Assembly (NCBI GenBank): GCA_016218625.1
Contig: JACRDL010000029.1
Location: 1 to 46,066, forward strand
Source of the DNA: Elusimicrobiota bacterium
GTDB lineage: Bacteria; Elusimicrobiota; UBA8919
DNA: 46,066 nucleotides
Reading direction: 5' to 3'
The position numbers were made by a program, and so were the translations under genes. Numbering within the stretch: the stretch's first letter is position 1; each line of letters begins with the position of its first letter. Below the pieces are notes generated by a model. The model ran no database searches. It had not been told where the DNA came from and saw only the letters and a list, made by a program, of their open reading frames with translations. Positions 19,207 to 28,352 of this stretch are shown here, piece after piece.

Positions 19207-21519
19207 GCCTCTTGTGTTCTTTACGAATTCCTTAATGGATGCAATCTGTGATTTAACATCCAGGCCAGCCTGTTTCAGCACTTCACCGCCGGGGCCACTT
19301 CCGAGAAAAACTCCTTTCCTGAACGGGTGAAGCGAAAAATATCTGCCTTTTTCCGAAAGCAGATATTCGTACATCGTATCTATCGTAAAACCGGTTACCG
19401 CCATCGCATTGCGTTTTAGTTCCTCCGGCAGAATTTCTTCCTGCTTTTTTTCCGGCAGATATGAAAACAACTCCGAAGACGAAATATAAAATATATTGAC
19501 ATCAATTTTTTCTTTGTCAAGTTCCGATACCACCGCCGGAAGTTCTATGCCGACTTCCGCACCCTGATAAATAACTGTTGCTTTTGATTTTTTGGCGCGG
19601 CGAACACAATAAATACCGTTAGCCGAAGTTGAAACATCCGGAAAACCGAGTTTTTCTCTGTCAATTACTATTTCTGCCGGACGCGTGACATATGGTAATA
19701 CGACTGCCGGATTATGCTTTAATGCGGCGGCCATAAGCGGCCAAATTTCGTTGGCATCCCACGGAGTTAGTGTTATGACTTTCAATTGTAATTTTGAGAA
19801 ACTCTTCCAGAAAGACAGCGTCTGGGGACAGGCATGAGTCGGACCATCCTCTCCGGTTTTAAGCCCGGCATGAGCGTTTATCAATATCATCGGCGACATT
19901 TCTTTCCCGTGCTTCGCCTGAAAAGCTATACAAAATAATCTGGCGGCTGTAAAACCCATCGGACTCATAAATGTAGCATATGAACTTCCCACACCTATGT
20001 AATGTCCGGTTGCGGAAATACCGGATACCAAACTTGCACCACCATCCTCGCATATACCGGTAGGTATAATTTTTGCGAACGGATTATCTAATGAAAGAAA
20101 ACCCTTTTTCTGAAAATCATCGCATATAAGATTCAAACTTGTTGAACCGACTAAATCCGCGGCAAAACCATATAGCCCGCCCTTTGTAATTCTGTTAAAA
20201 TAATGTAAAGTTCTGCCAAGTGATTCCCGCAGAGTAACGGAACTGCCCGGCTTATTCCAAACTTCTTCCGGCGGTTTTTTTATGTCAAGTTGTTCCGGTT
20301 TATTAAACAAAACAGACAGGGTTGCATGTTCCTTTTTCGGCTTACGGGCAGAAGAGTTCAGGCGGTCACGCGACGCTATCAAACCGTTAAAACAAAAATC
20401 AAGCAGTTTACCATCGGAACGCAAACCCTCCTCAATGATAAGCAGATTTTTGTAAAAATATTCTTCCCTGATTTCAGGGGTGACCGGCGTAGGAGTTTTG
20501 ATGAGTTTCACATTAAAGGTCGTTTCAAAAATTTTCTGCGAGTTAAAATACTCATCAGAATCCATCTTGTATCCGGCTCCGTGCGATTTTCTGCCTTCCC
20601 AATAGCCCTCGCCTTTTATAGTGCGATACACAAGCATATTAGGGGAATGTTTTTGCGGAATAAAATTATCAAAAGCAAAATCCTGGGCGGCCTTGATATA
20701 ATTATTATCGGAACCGTTTTCTATATATGCTACATTGTGTCCGTGCAAAAGTCCGAGTTCGTAGGGTTTCCAATTGACATATTGTCCGACACATTTCTCA
20801 TCGGTACAAACAGCATCGGCGTCTATGCTCGCATTGTTCCAGTCAACATGAACTATCAGATTATATAAAGAAACCGCCCAGAAATGGGCAAGGTTCTCGT
20901 GAACGCGGCCGGGAGTCATACCGCCTTCGCCTTCTATAATATTTATTATCGGAGGAGAATCAAAATATTCTTTTTTCGCAAACGCATAACCGCCTAATGC
21001 ACCGAAACCCACGCCGGATGCACCGGTTGCAACCACAACACCCGGCGTTTCAGGAGTCGGATGGCCGTCCAGACGTTTAGAGTTAAATTTTTTCATCAAA
21101 GGCGTTACAGTCGCAGGATTTTTTCTGAAACCGAGCAGGTCCTCAAACCGCATTTTATGTTTTATTGAATTGTAAAGTTTTTTATCCTTAAGTTTTACTA
21201 TTTCAAACAGCAGCCCGAGATACGAATACAACCCAAGCGCCTTGTGGCCGGCTGCCATTCCTATAATATCCGAATCGGAACGGTTCAAATCCGTAATATC
21301 AATTTTCGTGTTTTTGTTGAAAAGGAGATTCAAAATAATTCTGCCGGCGGAAATAGAGCCTCCGGGGTGCCCCGATTGGACAAAATTAAACAGAAGTATG
21401 ACAATTGCACGGTATGCTATAAACAACCGCTCCATTATTTGCAAATCCTGTTCGGGATATTTTTCTTTTTCGTTAACCAATACCGACGACCTTACAAGTT
21501 TTTCGCTTTTCCCGTCCAT
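19198..21519 (-). CDS. Transketolase-like thiamine diphosphate enzyme, long divergent form
   Basis: The 773-residue protein has the transketolase layout: an N-terminal TPP domain with SGHPGGSISAGR (48-59), AAGHKALG, and a TPP-binding stretch GEGGMTPGRVHEN ending DWNNASID (the canonical GDG is GEG here); a pyrimidine domain with GICEDGGASLVSGISATG and THACPQTLSFWK; and a C-terminal domain. It is about 100 residues longer than normal transketolase and rather divergent, so a related ketolase is possible. Transketolase would link ribose-5-phosphate to glycolysis. GGAGG lies four bases before the ATG. It heads the nucleoside cluster. Confidence 0.8.
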   Translation of the reverse strand: MDGKSEKLVRSSVLVNEKEKYPEQDLQIMERLFIAYRAIVILLFNFVQSGHPGGSISAGRIILNLLFNKNTKIDITDLNRSDSDIIGMAAGHKALGLYSYLGLLFEIVKLKDKKLYNSIKHKMRFEDLLGFRKNPATVTPLMKKFNSKRLDGHPTPETPGVVVATGASGVGFGALGGYAFAKKEYFDSPPIINIIEGEGGMTPGRVHENLAHFWAVSLYNLIVHVDWNNASIDADAVCTDEKCVGQYVNWKPYELGLLHGHNVAYIENGSDNNYIKAAQDFAFDNFIPQKHSPNMLVYRTIKGEGYWEGRKSHGAGYKMDSDEYFNSQKIFETTFNVKLIKTPTPVTPEIREEYFYKNLLIIEEGLRSDGKLLDFCFNGLIASRDRLNSSARKPKKEHATLSVLFNKPEQLDIKKPPEEVWNKPGSSVTLRESLGRTLHYFNRITKGGLYGFAADLVGSTSLNLICDDFQKKGFLSLDNPFAKIIPTGICEDGGASLVSGISATGHYIGVGSSYATFMSPMGFTAARLFCIAFQAKHGKEMSPMILINAHAGLKTGEDGPTHACPQTLSFWKSFSKLQLKVITLTPWDANEIWPLMAAALKHNPAVVLPYVTRPAEIVIDREKLGFPDVSTSANGIYCVRRAKKSKATVIYQGAEVGIELPAVVSELDKEKIDVNIFYISSSELFSYLPEKKQEEILPEELKRNAMAVTGFTIDTMYEYLLSEKGRYFSLHPFRKGVFLGSGPGGEVLKQAGLDVKSQIASIKEFVKNTRGSK

Positions 21520-21586
21520 TTTCCCTCCATTTTTCTTACATTAAGATTGTTTTTTATTTCTCCAGTTAATAAAAGAAAAACTGGCA

Positions 21587-21613
21587 AATTTATTCCAAAA
21601 TGATTACTGTCAA
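21587..21613 (-). promoter_or_regulatory. Possible promoter of the nucleoside cluster
   Basis: A perfect TTGACA (21613-21608) is followed after only 15 bases by TAAATT (21592-21587), 67 bases before the transketolase-like ATG. The spacing is short, so this is tentative. The rest of the 134-base gap holds only a weak CCAGTT/AACTGG stem. Confidence 0.3.
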
Positions 21614-21653
21614 ATTCGTTGAAAGATGGAAAAGTTAAACTCAGAACACTTTA

Positions 21654-22838
21654 TTAAACAGAAACGGGAACTCGGAAATCAAATTCTTTTTGTTTTTTAA
21701 ATGATCTTATGGGAATAAATTTCTCCGCTTTATTACGCGAAATAAAAAACAGATATTCTATGTTCCTTTGATTGTTTAGCGACGCGTCTGCCGAACCATT
21801 AAGCCATTCTTTCGTCCAAACCATACCAGCCATTACATTTTTTCTATAATTAATTTCTAAAACATCGTATTTTAATTTTAACTCGTCAAGTATATCAAGA
21901 ATTTCTTTGTAAGTGCTTCTTCCTTCATTACTATACGAAAGAATTACATATTTGGAATGTGTGTTATCAATGAGTTTTTTTATCGCTTCGGAAACAATAT
22001 ATTTTCCATTTTCCGTTTTTCTGAATTCCTCAAATACCGACGAACTTATTGTATCGGCCGCGTCTTCCCGTCTGTTTGACACGCCTACAAGTTTTGGTTT
22101 GTCGTTAAGACAAATCGTTTTCCAAATATGATAATATGAGGCATATCTTACACGGGAAGGCGGCATTTTTTCGTTGGCAGAACCATATGGAGGGTCAAAA
22201 TATGCCAAATCAATTTTTATATTTTTTATCAGTTCAAAAATATCTTTCTGAAATACTTTATGTTTTTTATCATCAATAATCAGTTTTGGCACTTCCATTT
22301 TCATTGTGGAATAAGCCCGCGGCGCCCACTCCCTCAAATAAGAAACTTGATGCCCTAATGTGCTATCTATTTTATCCATAGCAAGAATTAAACTTGTCAG
22401 CAAGACGGATTTTTCTACTTCGTTTTTTGCGATATTATCTATTTCTTCACGGATGGCATCCAATTTCATTGTGTTGTGCATCTGCCAGATCCTTTTTTTC
22501 CCGTCTTTCTGAATAGAACATCTACCGTTAGGTTTACCGCCGTAATTTTCAGAAAACCATCCGTATTTACCTTTTAGTTTGTTAAGATATTCGATAATCG
22601 GCAGATAATAATTTGGCGGTTTCCGATTTATAAGATAACATTCGGCAAAGACCTTTGACCAAACCGCTACATCGTTAGAAAAAACGGTATAACCGCCCTT
22701 TTTTAATGCCTGTGAAACACGGGTTGTGCCGGAAAACCCGTCCAAAACAGTTTTTACTTTTAATGGTTTTATCAATTCTAAAATATGAGAAATAATTAAT
22801 CTTTTTGAACCGGTATATTTTATGCCTTCTGTTTCCAT
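21654..22838 (-). CDS. D12-class DNA adenine methyltransferase of a type II R-M system
   Basis: The 394-residue protein has the order of a Dam-like N6-adenine methylase: YTGSKRLIISHILELI near the start, AdoMet motif VLDGFSGTTRVSQAL (32-46), then catalytic motif IV YFDPPYGSAN at about residue 212, with a long recognition region between and after. It lies 11 bases downstream of a gene that looks like a restriction endonuclease, so the pair is read as a restriction-modification system. The recognition site cannot be deduced. Confidence 0.82.
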   Translation of the reverse strand: METEGIKYTGSKRLIISHILELIKPLKVKTVLDGFSGTTRVSQALKKGGYTVFSNDVAVWSKVFAECYLINRKPPNYYLPIIEYLNKLKGKYGWFSENYGGKPNGRCSIQKDGKKRIWQMHNTMKLDAIREEIDNIAKNEVEKSVLLTSLILAMDKIDSTLGHQVSYLREWAPRAYSTMKMEVPKLIIDDKKHKVFQKDIFELIKNIKIDLAYFDPPYGSANEKMPPSRVRYASYYHIWKTICLNDKPKLVGVSNRREDAADTISSSVFEEFRKTENGKYIVSEAIKKLIDNTHSKYVILSYSNEGRSTYKEILDILDELKLKYDVLEINYRKNVMAGMVWTKEWLNGSADASLNNQRNIEYLFFISRNKAEKFIPIRSFKKQKEFDFRVPVSV

Positions 22839-22849
22839 ATAATAATTTG

Positions 22850-23677
22850 TTAAGAGTCGCCGTTTAATTGACGGAGTAAATCCAGTATTTTTTCGTGTTT
22901 TTCTCTCGGCGAAACAAGAATTTTGGTTATTAACTTAATCAACGGTTCGTTTATTTCATATGTCCCGTTTAATATTTCATTAAAAAACGGTTTTGCATTT
23001 TCAGTATGCGTCCACATCCCGCGTTGTAATGCATTGGCGCCGGCGCCCCCGTATCTTACTTCAAAAATATATTGTTCATCAGTAGCAAAGAATTTATAAA
23101 TAGGAAATGTCTCTCTATTTTTCCCATATTTTCTCGGCGGGAAATACTTTATTTTACTAACTGAATTATATGCCTTTTCAAGATCAAATAAAATAATTTT
23201 GAATGTTTTATTTTTTTCGTCATAAATAAGCGGAAGAACATTAACTTTACCGAAATCAAAAAAACAGGGATTTTTCAATATGTCTTTTATCTTTTGTGAA
23301 TTTATAATTTCACTCTTACCGATAATTTCGGTTAAACATGAAAACATAGAGCCGGTTTTATTCGTAGATAATTGTAAGGGGCCTACGCCATATGTTTTTA
23401 TGCTTATAGGAAAAATTGCACCGGTAAGTTTATTGGTTACACTTATATCTTCTTCAAATTTTTTTGCCCGAAATTTTTCTTTGCCCGTATGTATCGCCGA
23501 ATAATCTTCAACAAATTCGTTTATATATTCCGTCAGAGCAATTTCGGCAAGGTCGCCGTGTGTTTTGTTGCCGATAACTCTCATAGAAAAAACATTTCCC
23601 AAAACACTGTGAATAACCGGTTTCGTTCCCTTAAAACTTTCTCTGAATTTTAATAAAAAATCTTCAAAAATAGACAT
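22850..23677 (-). CDS. Probable type II restriction endonuclease (PD-(D/E)xK type)
   Basis: The 275-residue protein has no strong family match that I recall, but it carries a plausible nuclease core: Glu in HGDLAEIALTEYI (about residues 40-52), Asp in EEDISVTN, then FPISIKTYGVGPLQLSTNK, an acidic-x-Lys-like hairpin with SIK. Together with its place 11 bases upstream of a DNA adenine methylase, this supports a restriction endonuclease partner. Its own promoter seems to lie at 23736-23764. Confidence 0.65.
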   Translation of the reverse strand: MSIFEDFLLKFRESFKGTKPVIHSVLGNVFSMRVIGNKTHGDLAEIALTEYINEFVEDYSAIHTGKEKFRAKKFEEDISVTNKLTGAIFPISIKTYGVGPLQLSTNKTGSMFSCLTEIIGKSEIINSQKIKDILKNPCFFDFGKVNVLPLIYDEKNKTFKIILFDLEKAYNSVSKIKYFPPRKYGKNRETFPIYKFFATDEQYIFEVRYGGAGANALQRGMWTHTENAKPFFNEILNGTYEINEPLIKLITKILVSPREKHEKILDLLRQLNGDS

Positions 23678-23735
23678 TATTATTATTTAAAAACGGCGGA
23701 AATCAAGTATCAGAACCGTCCCAATTACACACACA

Positions 23736-23764
23736 ATTATATTGTTTTTGCTTCTGCAATTAAA
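23736..23764 (-). promoter_or_regulatory. Promoter upstream of the restriction endonuclease gene
   Basis: A perfect TATAAT (23741-23736) follows TTTAAT (23764-23759) after 17 bases, 58 bases before the start codon. The -35 box is weak. Long-range arms GAACCGT/ACGGTTC flank it (23772-23766 and 23719-23713). Confidence 0.4.
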
Positions 23765-23796
23765 CGGTTCCATAATAATTCAATACCTAACTCTTT

Positions 23797-24012
23797 TTAA
23801 TAATTCCTGTTGTGACATTTTTCCAATCGCTCCATTAGTATCCTTTTAAATTCCACTTCTGTTAGATTTGGAAATCTTTTATGTAATCCATAAATAAAAA
23901 GTTGTTTTGAAAATTCAGATAGTTCAAATGCCTTTAATAATCTTTTTTCAGGAGACATTTGTTTTAATATTTGAATATACTTTTTGTGATTGGGCCGATT
24001 TTTTATATTCAC
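23797..24012 (-). CDS. Small conserved hypothetical protein
   Basis: The 71-residue, mostly helical protein starts MNIKNRPNHKKYIQILKQMS and continues PEKRLLKAFELSEFSKQLF, ending with a Lys/Arg/Glu-rich helix. I recognise this as a common small family in environmental bacteria, without known function. It overlaps the aminotransferase stop by four bases, so the two are translationally coupled. Confidence 0.65.
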   Translation of the reverse strand: MNIKNRPNHKKYIQILKQMSPEKRLLKAFELSEFSKQLFIYGLHKRFPNLTEVEFKRILMERLEKCHNRNY

Positions 24013-25175
24013 AGTTTCTTTACCGCATCATCAATTTTTTTCAGTGCCTTTTTGATATTCTCAACGGAATTGGCATATGAAAATCTTAAATAGCCCTTGC
24101 CGTAAGCGCCGAAAGATGTTCCGGATAATCCCGCCACACCCGCCTCGTTTAATAAATAATCTGCAAGTTCCTTTGATGATTTTTTTGTTTTAGTTATATT
24201 CGGGAAAACATAAAAAGCACCGTGCGGATTTTTGCAGGAAAAACCGGGAATTTTATTAAGACCGTCAACGATAACATCGCGCCTTTTTTTAAACTCCGCT
24301 ACCATTTTTTTGACATCATCTTGTGGACCTTTGAGTGCTTCAATACAGGCAATCTGTGTAAATGTTGCTGTACAGGAATTAGAATTAGTTTGCAGGCGGG
24401 CAACATGAGTTGCAAGTTCTTTATTCATCACGCCGTAGCCGGCTCGCCAGCCAGTCATCGCAAAAGTTTTTGAAAACCCGTCCAAAAGAACTGTCTGATT
24501 TTTTATTCCGGGAATTGATGCGATTGAGTGATGAACTCCGTCGTAAATTATTTCGGAATAAACCTCGTCGGAAAGAATAAGTATGTCATCGTCGCCGCCG
24601 ATAATTTCTGCGATACCTTTCAATGTTTCTTTATCCACAACGCCGCCGGTCGGATTTTGAGGCGAATTAAGTATCACCATTTTTGTTAAGGGCGTCACCA
24701 GTTTTTTAAAATCGTCTACGGTAAAAGAAAAATCATTCTCCTCTCTCAAAGGAAGCAATATCGGTTTTGCACCGACGAAATTAACCATTGATTCATAAAT
24801 CGGGAATCCGGGCGAAGGTAAAATTACTTCATCACCGGGACGAAGCCATGTTAAAATTGTGAAAAATAGAATCGGCTTGGCGCCTGGGGTTACAACTACC
24901 TCGTCGGGTTCAACCCTCATATTTCTCGTTTTAGAAATATACTCGGCGATAACACTTCTTAACTCCGGAAGGCCCGCTGAAGGACCATAATGGGTGTAGC
25001 CGGCATCAATTGCTTTTTTTGCCGCTTCTCTGATGTTTTTGGGTGTGTCAAAATCCGGCTCGCCTATTTCAAGATGAACAACCTCTTTTCCTTTTGCCTC
25101 CAGAGCCCGTGCTTTTGCCAAAACCTCAAACGCCGTCTCTGTTCCCAACCGCGACATCCTGATAGCTGTTCTCAT
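24009..25175 (-). CDS. Class I/II aminotransferase, aspartate-aminotransferase-like
   Basis: I choose the ATG at 25175, six bases after a GGAGG; a TTG six bases further up touches the ribosome site and is unlikely. The enzyme (about 388 residues) has the fold type I PLP features: LEIGEPDFDTP near 36-46, HYGPSAGLPELR, NSPQNPTGG near 170-178, SDEVYSE, and the PLP lysine in DGFSKTFAMTGWRAGY (about K236). It belongs to the broad AspC/ArcT-like group that transfers amino groups from aspartate or other acids. It is downstream of the receiver protein gene, separated by a hairpin repeat. Confidence 0.92.
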   Translation of the reverse strand: MRTAIRMSRLGTETAFEVLAKARALEAKGKEVVHLEIGEPDFDTPKNIREAAKKAIDAGYTHYGPSAGLPELRSVIAEYISKTRNMRVEPDEVVVTPGAKPILFFTILTWLRPGDEVILPSPGFPIYESMVNFVGAKPILLPLREENDFSFTVDDFKKLVTPLTKMVILNSPQNPTGGVVDKETLKGIAEIIGGDDDILILSDEVYSEIIYDGVHHSIASIPGIKNQTVLLDGFSKTFAMTGWRAGYGVMNKELATHVARLQTNSNSCTATFTQIACIEALKGPQDDVKKMVAEFKKRRDVIVDGLNKIPGFSCKNPHGAFYVFPNITKTKKSSKELADYLLNEAGVAGLSGTSFGAYGKGYLRFSYANSVENIKKALKKIDDAVKKL

Positions 25176-25214
25176 TTTCAACCTCCGTTAATGTCAGGAT
25201 TAAGTTATAAGTTG

Positions 25215-25269
25215 TAGCGGTCGCATTGCTATACGACGAATATAGCGGGATAGCAATCCCGCCGCTACA
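25215..25269. repeat. 55-bp hairpin element, copy 1
   Basis: Begins GTAGCGGTCGCATTGCTAT, ends ATCCCGCCGCTAC, and folds on itself by the GTAGCGG/CCGCTAC and TTGCTAT/ATAGCAA arms. It matches 33584-33638 as a reverse complement with a single visible mismatch, and the match extends into the flanking TAAGGATTAT. Confidence 0.85.
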
Positions 25270-25281
25270 TAATCCTTAATC

Positions 25282-25647
25282 CTATTTATTTATCAGTTTT
25301 TCTATGCTTTCTAATAAATTATCCGGTTCAAACGGTTTTACGATATATCCGTCGCTGCCCGCCATAAGTCCCCGCATAACCTCTACATCCTGACTTAACG
25401 CCGACAAAAATAAAATAGGAATTTTCGCAGTTTTTTCGTCGGCCCGCAATTTTTTACAGACCTCAATGCCGTCCATCTGAGGCATCATCACATCCAAAAG
25501 AATCAAATCAGGCATAATTTCTTGCGCTTTTTTAATCCCGTTAACACCGTTAGTTGCCACCGTAACCTCATATTTGTGTTTGGTTAGAAAAAAATCCAAT
25601 AACTGTAATGTTGTGGTATCATCGTCTATCGCTAATATTTTTGACAC
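25282..25647 (-). CDS. Single-domain response regulator (CheY-like receiver)
   Basis: The 121-residue protein is a stand-alone receiver: acidic pair D8/D9, phosphoacceptor D52 in LLDVMMPQMDG, Ser82 in LFLSALS and Lys104 in YIVKPFEP. It has no output domain, so it must act through protein contacts, as CheY or PilG do. It follows the histidine kinase gene by 68 bases of repeats and closes the pilT/DnaA-like/kinase group. Confidence 0.93.
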   Translation of the reverse strand: MSKILAIDDDTTTLQLLDFFLTKHKYEVTVATNGVNGIKKAQEIMPDLILLDVMMPQMDGIEVCKKLRADEKTAKIPILFLSALSQDVEVMRGLMAGSDGYIVKPFEPDNLLESIEKLINK

Positions 25648-25659
25648 GGTCCCTCCATT

Positions 25660-25770
25660 CAGGATTAAGGATTAAGACGCTTCGCTTTAAGGATTAGGCC
25701 AAAACTTAATTCTTATCACTTACCACTTAATCCTGTCTTCTTAATCCTTACAACTTTATCACTTAATCCT
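25660..25770. repeat. AGGATTAAG repeat tract running into the kinase gene
   Basis: Irregular copies of AGGATTAAG and its complement CTTAATCCT, including AGACGCTTCGCTTTAAGGAT, which recurs at 33560-33580. The tract overlaps the kinase gene's last codons, so its C-terminal residues RAGLSDKVVRIKKTGLSGK are repeat-encoded. Confidence 0.8.
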
Positions 25771-28352
25771 GCCCTTTTTATTTTCGGTATCAAAAATGAA
25801 AATGTTGAGCCAGAGCCAGGCGTTGAATCAAGCCAGATATTGCCGCCATGTAGTTCAATAATTGTTCTTACTATAAAAAGCCCCAAACCCGTTCCGCCGA
25901 CAATACGGGTATGCGTTGAATCAACCTGATAAAACTTTTCAAATATCTTTTTATGCTCTTCTTTGGGAATTCCTATGCCATTATCTGAAATGGAAGAACA
26001 AACAAAATCACCTTTCTCTCTCACAGTAATTGTGATTTGTCCTCTAATGTCGGTAAATTTCACGGCATTTGAGATAAGATTGTTGTAGACCTGCATTAAC
26101 CGCGAATGGTCGCCGTTAATTTTAGGAAGTTCTCTATCAATTTCAATTTGCAGATTTATATTTTTGTTTTTAATCTGATTGATGTTCGTTTCAACCGATT
26201 TTCGTATGACATCAGCCAAATCAAGTTGCTCTAATTTAAGTGTTATAAGTCCGCTTTCAATTTTTGAAAGATCCAAAAGGTCTCCGATGAGCCGGTTCAG
26301 ATGATTGCTTGACTGGTCCACTATGCCTAAAAATTTTTTTTGCTGTTCGTTAATTTTTCCCGCCTCTTCGTTCAAGATAACATGAACAAAACCTTTTATG
26401 GCGGTAAGCGGTGTTCTCAATTCATGGGAGACCATAGACACAAAATCATTTTTAACTGAATTCAGCCGCTCTAATTCCACATTTACTTTTTTAAGATGGT
26501 TGTGAATCCTGGCATTTTCAACGATAGCAGCCGTCTGTCCCGCCATAAGTTCCGCAAGCTGTATTTTGTCATCGTTGAAAAAATTCTGCAACTTGGAGTA
26601 AAAACAGAAAAGCCCTATATTTTTTTCTTCCACTTTTAACGGGACAAAAAGATGCGACTTGATGCCAGATGTTTCCCGCAAATTATTATATGCTTCGTTC
26701 TGAAATTTCATCTCATTTGTCGTTTGTACCTTCTCTTCTGCGAATATCTTGGAAATAAGTGCATCCGATTCTACCGGGATTTTCATTATATCTTTTTCGG
26801 CGTAATCCGGCGGAAACAGCGGCATAAGAAATTTTTGAGAATCATCTACGAGCCAGAATATGGCGTAATCCGACTCCAATGCCCTTATGGTTTTATCGGC
26901 AAGAACTTCAATTATTTCATCTAATTGCGGTTCCGTCTTTATTGTATTTGATATGTCTCTCAAAGTTATTAAATCGTTTACTCGTCGGGAAAGTTGTTCG
27001 TAAATTTTCGCGCGGTCTATCAGCCCCGCTATCTGGGAGGCAACCACCGATAAAAACCTTAAATCATCATGAGAGAATTTTCCCGTTACTTTGTTGCCCA
27101 AAACAAAAAGTCCGATAGTTTTCTTTTCCACCAGGGGAAGTACTATCAGGGAAGTCGCACCGTAGTCCTTATAAAGTTTTTGAATATCCGGCGACGATTC
27201 CATAAATAATTCGTTGGAAATAAATGTTGAGACATTTTTGAATGATTTTGCCAGTATGGAAGAGGGTTCGTCTGATAATGCCAATTCAAAACCCTTGAAA
27301 TCGCCAACACCGACCAGCGTATCATTTTGTTCGTCGTAAAGGATGAATCCGACAAGTGAAACGCTGGTAACAAACTTGATTTTGTCAATTACCGTTGCAA
27401 ACATTTCGTCTATGTTAATCTTGCCGGTAGCGGAAAAAATTATGTCGTTGAGCGCTTTCATTTCCTTTACTTTTGATATCAGACGAAGATTCGTATTTGT
27501 TAATTCTTCCGTTGTCGCCTCTACTTCTAATTCAAGCCGTCTGCTAAACTCCTGCATATCCTGATACATTTTTGAGTTTCCCACCGCAACCGCAAGATAA
27601 TCGGCGAGCGTAATGAGCGTTTTAACAAGATTGGTATCAAAAAATCTTTTGGTCCTTGAATTGACATTAAAAACGCCTATCGCCTTATCGTTGACTATTA
27701 TAGGAATGTGCACATATGACATTATGCCTTCCTTTTCTTCCAATATGGCGGTTTCGGGATTTTTTTCTTTCGTGGCATCGTTTATGATGAGCGTTTCTTT
27801 TGTTAAAAATGCTCGGCCGGCAAAACCTTCGCCGGGATGAAGATGAATGTTCCTTACAAACTGGTCGGTTAATCCGCGTGAGGCCTTAATCCGTAAAAGC
27901 CCGTCATCATCCAAAAACAGTATGCTTGTTGAAGGCATCATCATTTTCTGATGAACTAAATCCAAAAGCATATTTACAACATCGTTAATTTCTATCCGAG
28001 AAGTAATTGTTTTTGATGCGGCGAATAAAATATTCAGTGATTCCTGAGATACCATCTGGCGGTTGAAAAGCAGATTAAGTTCTTCCCCAATTCTTCCCGC
28101 TTTACCTAATATGTTTTTCTTTATTGAAACTTGTCCCAAACTTGTTCCAGAATAATCGCCGTTTATGGCCGAAGATACCATTTTTTCAACAAAAACAACC
28201 GGTCTAAAAATAAACATATATCCGAAAATAATAATCGCTACAAGAAACGAATAGTAAATAAGGGGAATATCGGCAATGAATTTTACAAATATAAAAAATA
28301 CTGCAATAAGCACAATAAAAAATATCAATCTAAAACTCAATCCTTTTTTCAT
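25716..28352 (-). CDS. Membrane sensor histidine kinase with three GAF domains
   Basis: The 878-residue protein has two membrane segments (about residues 5-52), three GAF-type sensor domains (about 95-265, 300-445, 465-615), a HisKA domain with SHELRTPLTAIKGFV, and a HATPase_c domain with NNLISNAVKF, DNGIGIPKE and GGTGLGLFIV. It should autophosphorylate and pass the phosphate to a receiver such as the next gene product. Its start overlaps the stop of the DnaA-like gene by four bases, so it belongs to that unit. The extreme C-terminus is encoded by repeat DNA. Confidence 0.93.
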   Translation of the reverse strand: MKKGLSFRLIFFIVLIAVFFIFVKFIADIPLIYYSFLVAIIIFGYMFIFRPVVFVEKMVSSAINGDYSGTSLGQVSIKKNILGKAGRIGEELNLLFNRQMVSQESLNILFAASKTITSRIEINDVVNMLLDLVHQKMMMPSTSILFLDDDGLLRIKASRGLTDQFVRNIHLHPGEGFAGRAFLTKETLIINDATKEKNPETAILEEKEGIMSYVHIPIIVNDKAIGVFNVNSRTKRFFDTNLVKTLITLADYLAVAVGNSKMYQDMQEFSRRLELEVEATTEELTNTNLRLISKVKEMKALNDIIFSATGKINIDEMFATVIDKIKFVTSVSLVGFILYDEQNDTLVGVGDFKGFELALSDEPSSILAKSFKNVSTFISNELFMESSPDIQKLYKDYGATSLIVLPLVEKKTIGLFVLGNKVTGKFSHDDLRFLSVVASQIAGLIDRAKIYEQLSRRVNDLITLRDISNTIKTEPQLDEIIEVLADKTIRALESDYAIFWLVDDSQKFLMPLFPPDYAEKDIMKIPVESDALISKIFAEEKVQTTNEMKFQNEAYNNLRETSGIKSHLFVPLKVEEKNIGLFCFYSKLQNFFNDDKIQLAELMAGQTAAIVENARIHNHLKKVNVELERLNSVKNDFVSMVSHELRTPLTAIKGFVHVILNEEAGKINEQQKKFLGIVDQSSNHLNRLIGDLLDLSKIESGLITLKLEQLDLADVIRKSVETNINQIKNKNINLQIEIDRELPKINGDHSRLMQVYNNLISNAVKFTDIRGQITITVREKGDFVCSSISDNGIGIPKEEHKKIFEKFYQVDSTHTRIVGGTGLGLFIVRTIIELHGGNIWLDSTPGSGSTFSFLIPKIKRAGLSDKVVRIKKTGLSGK

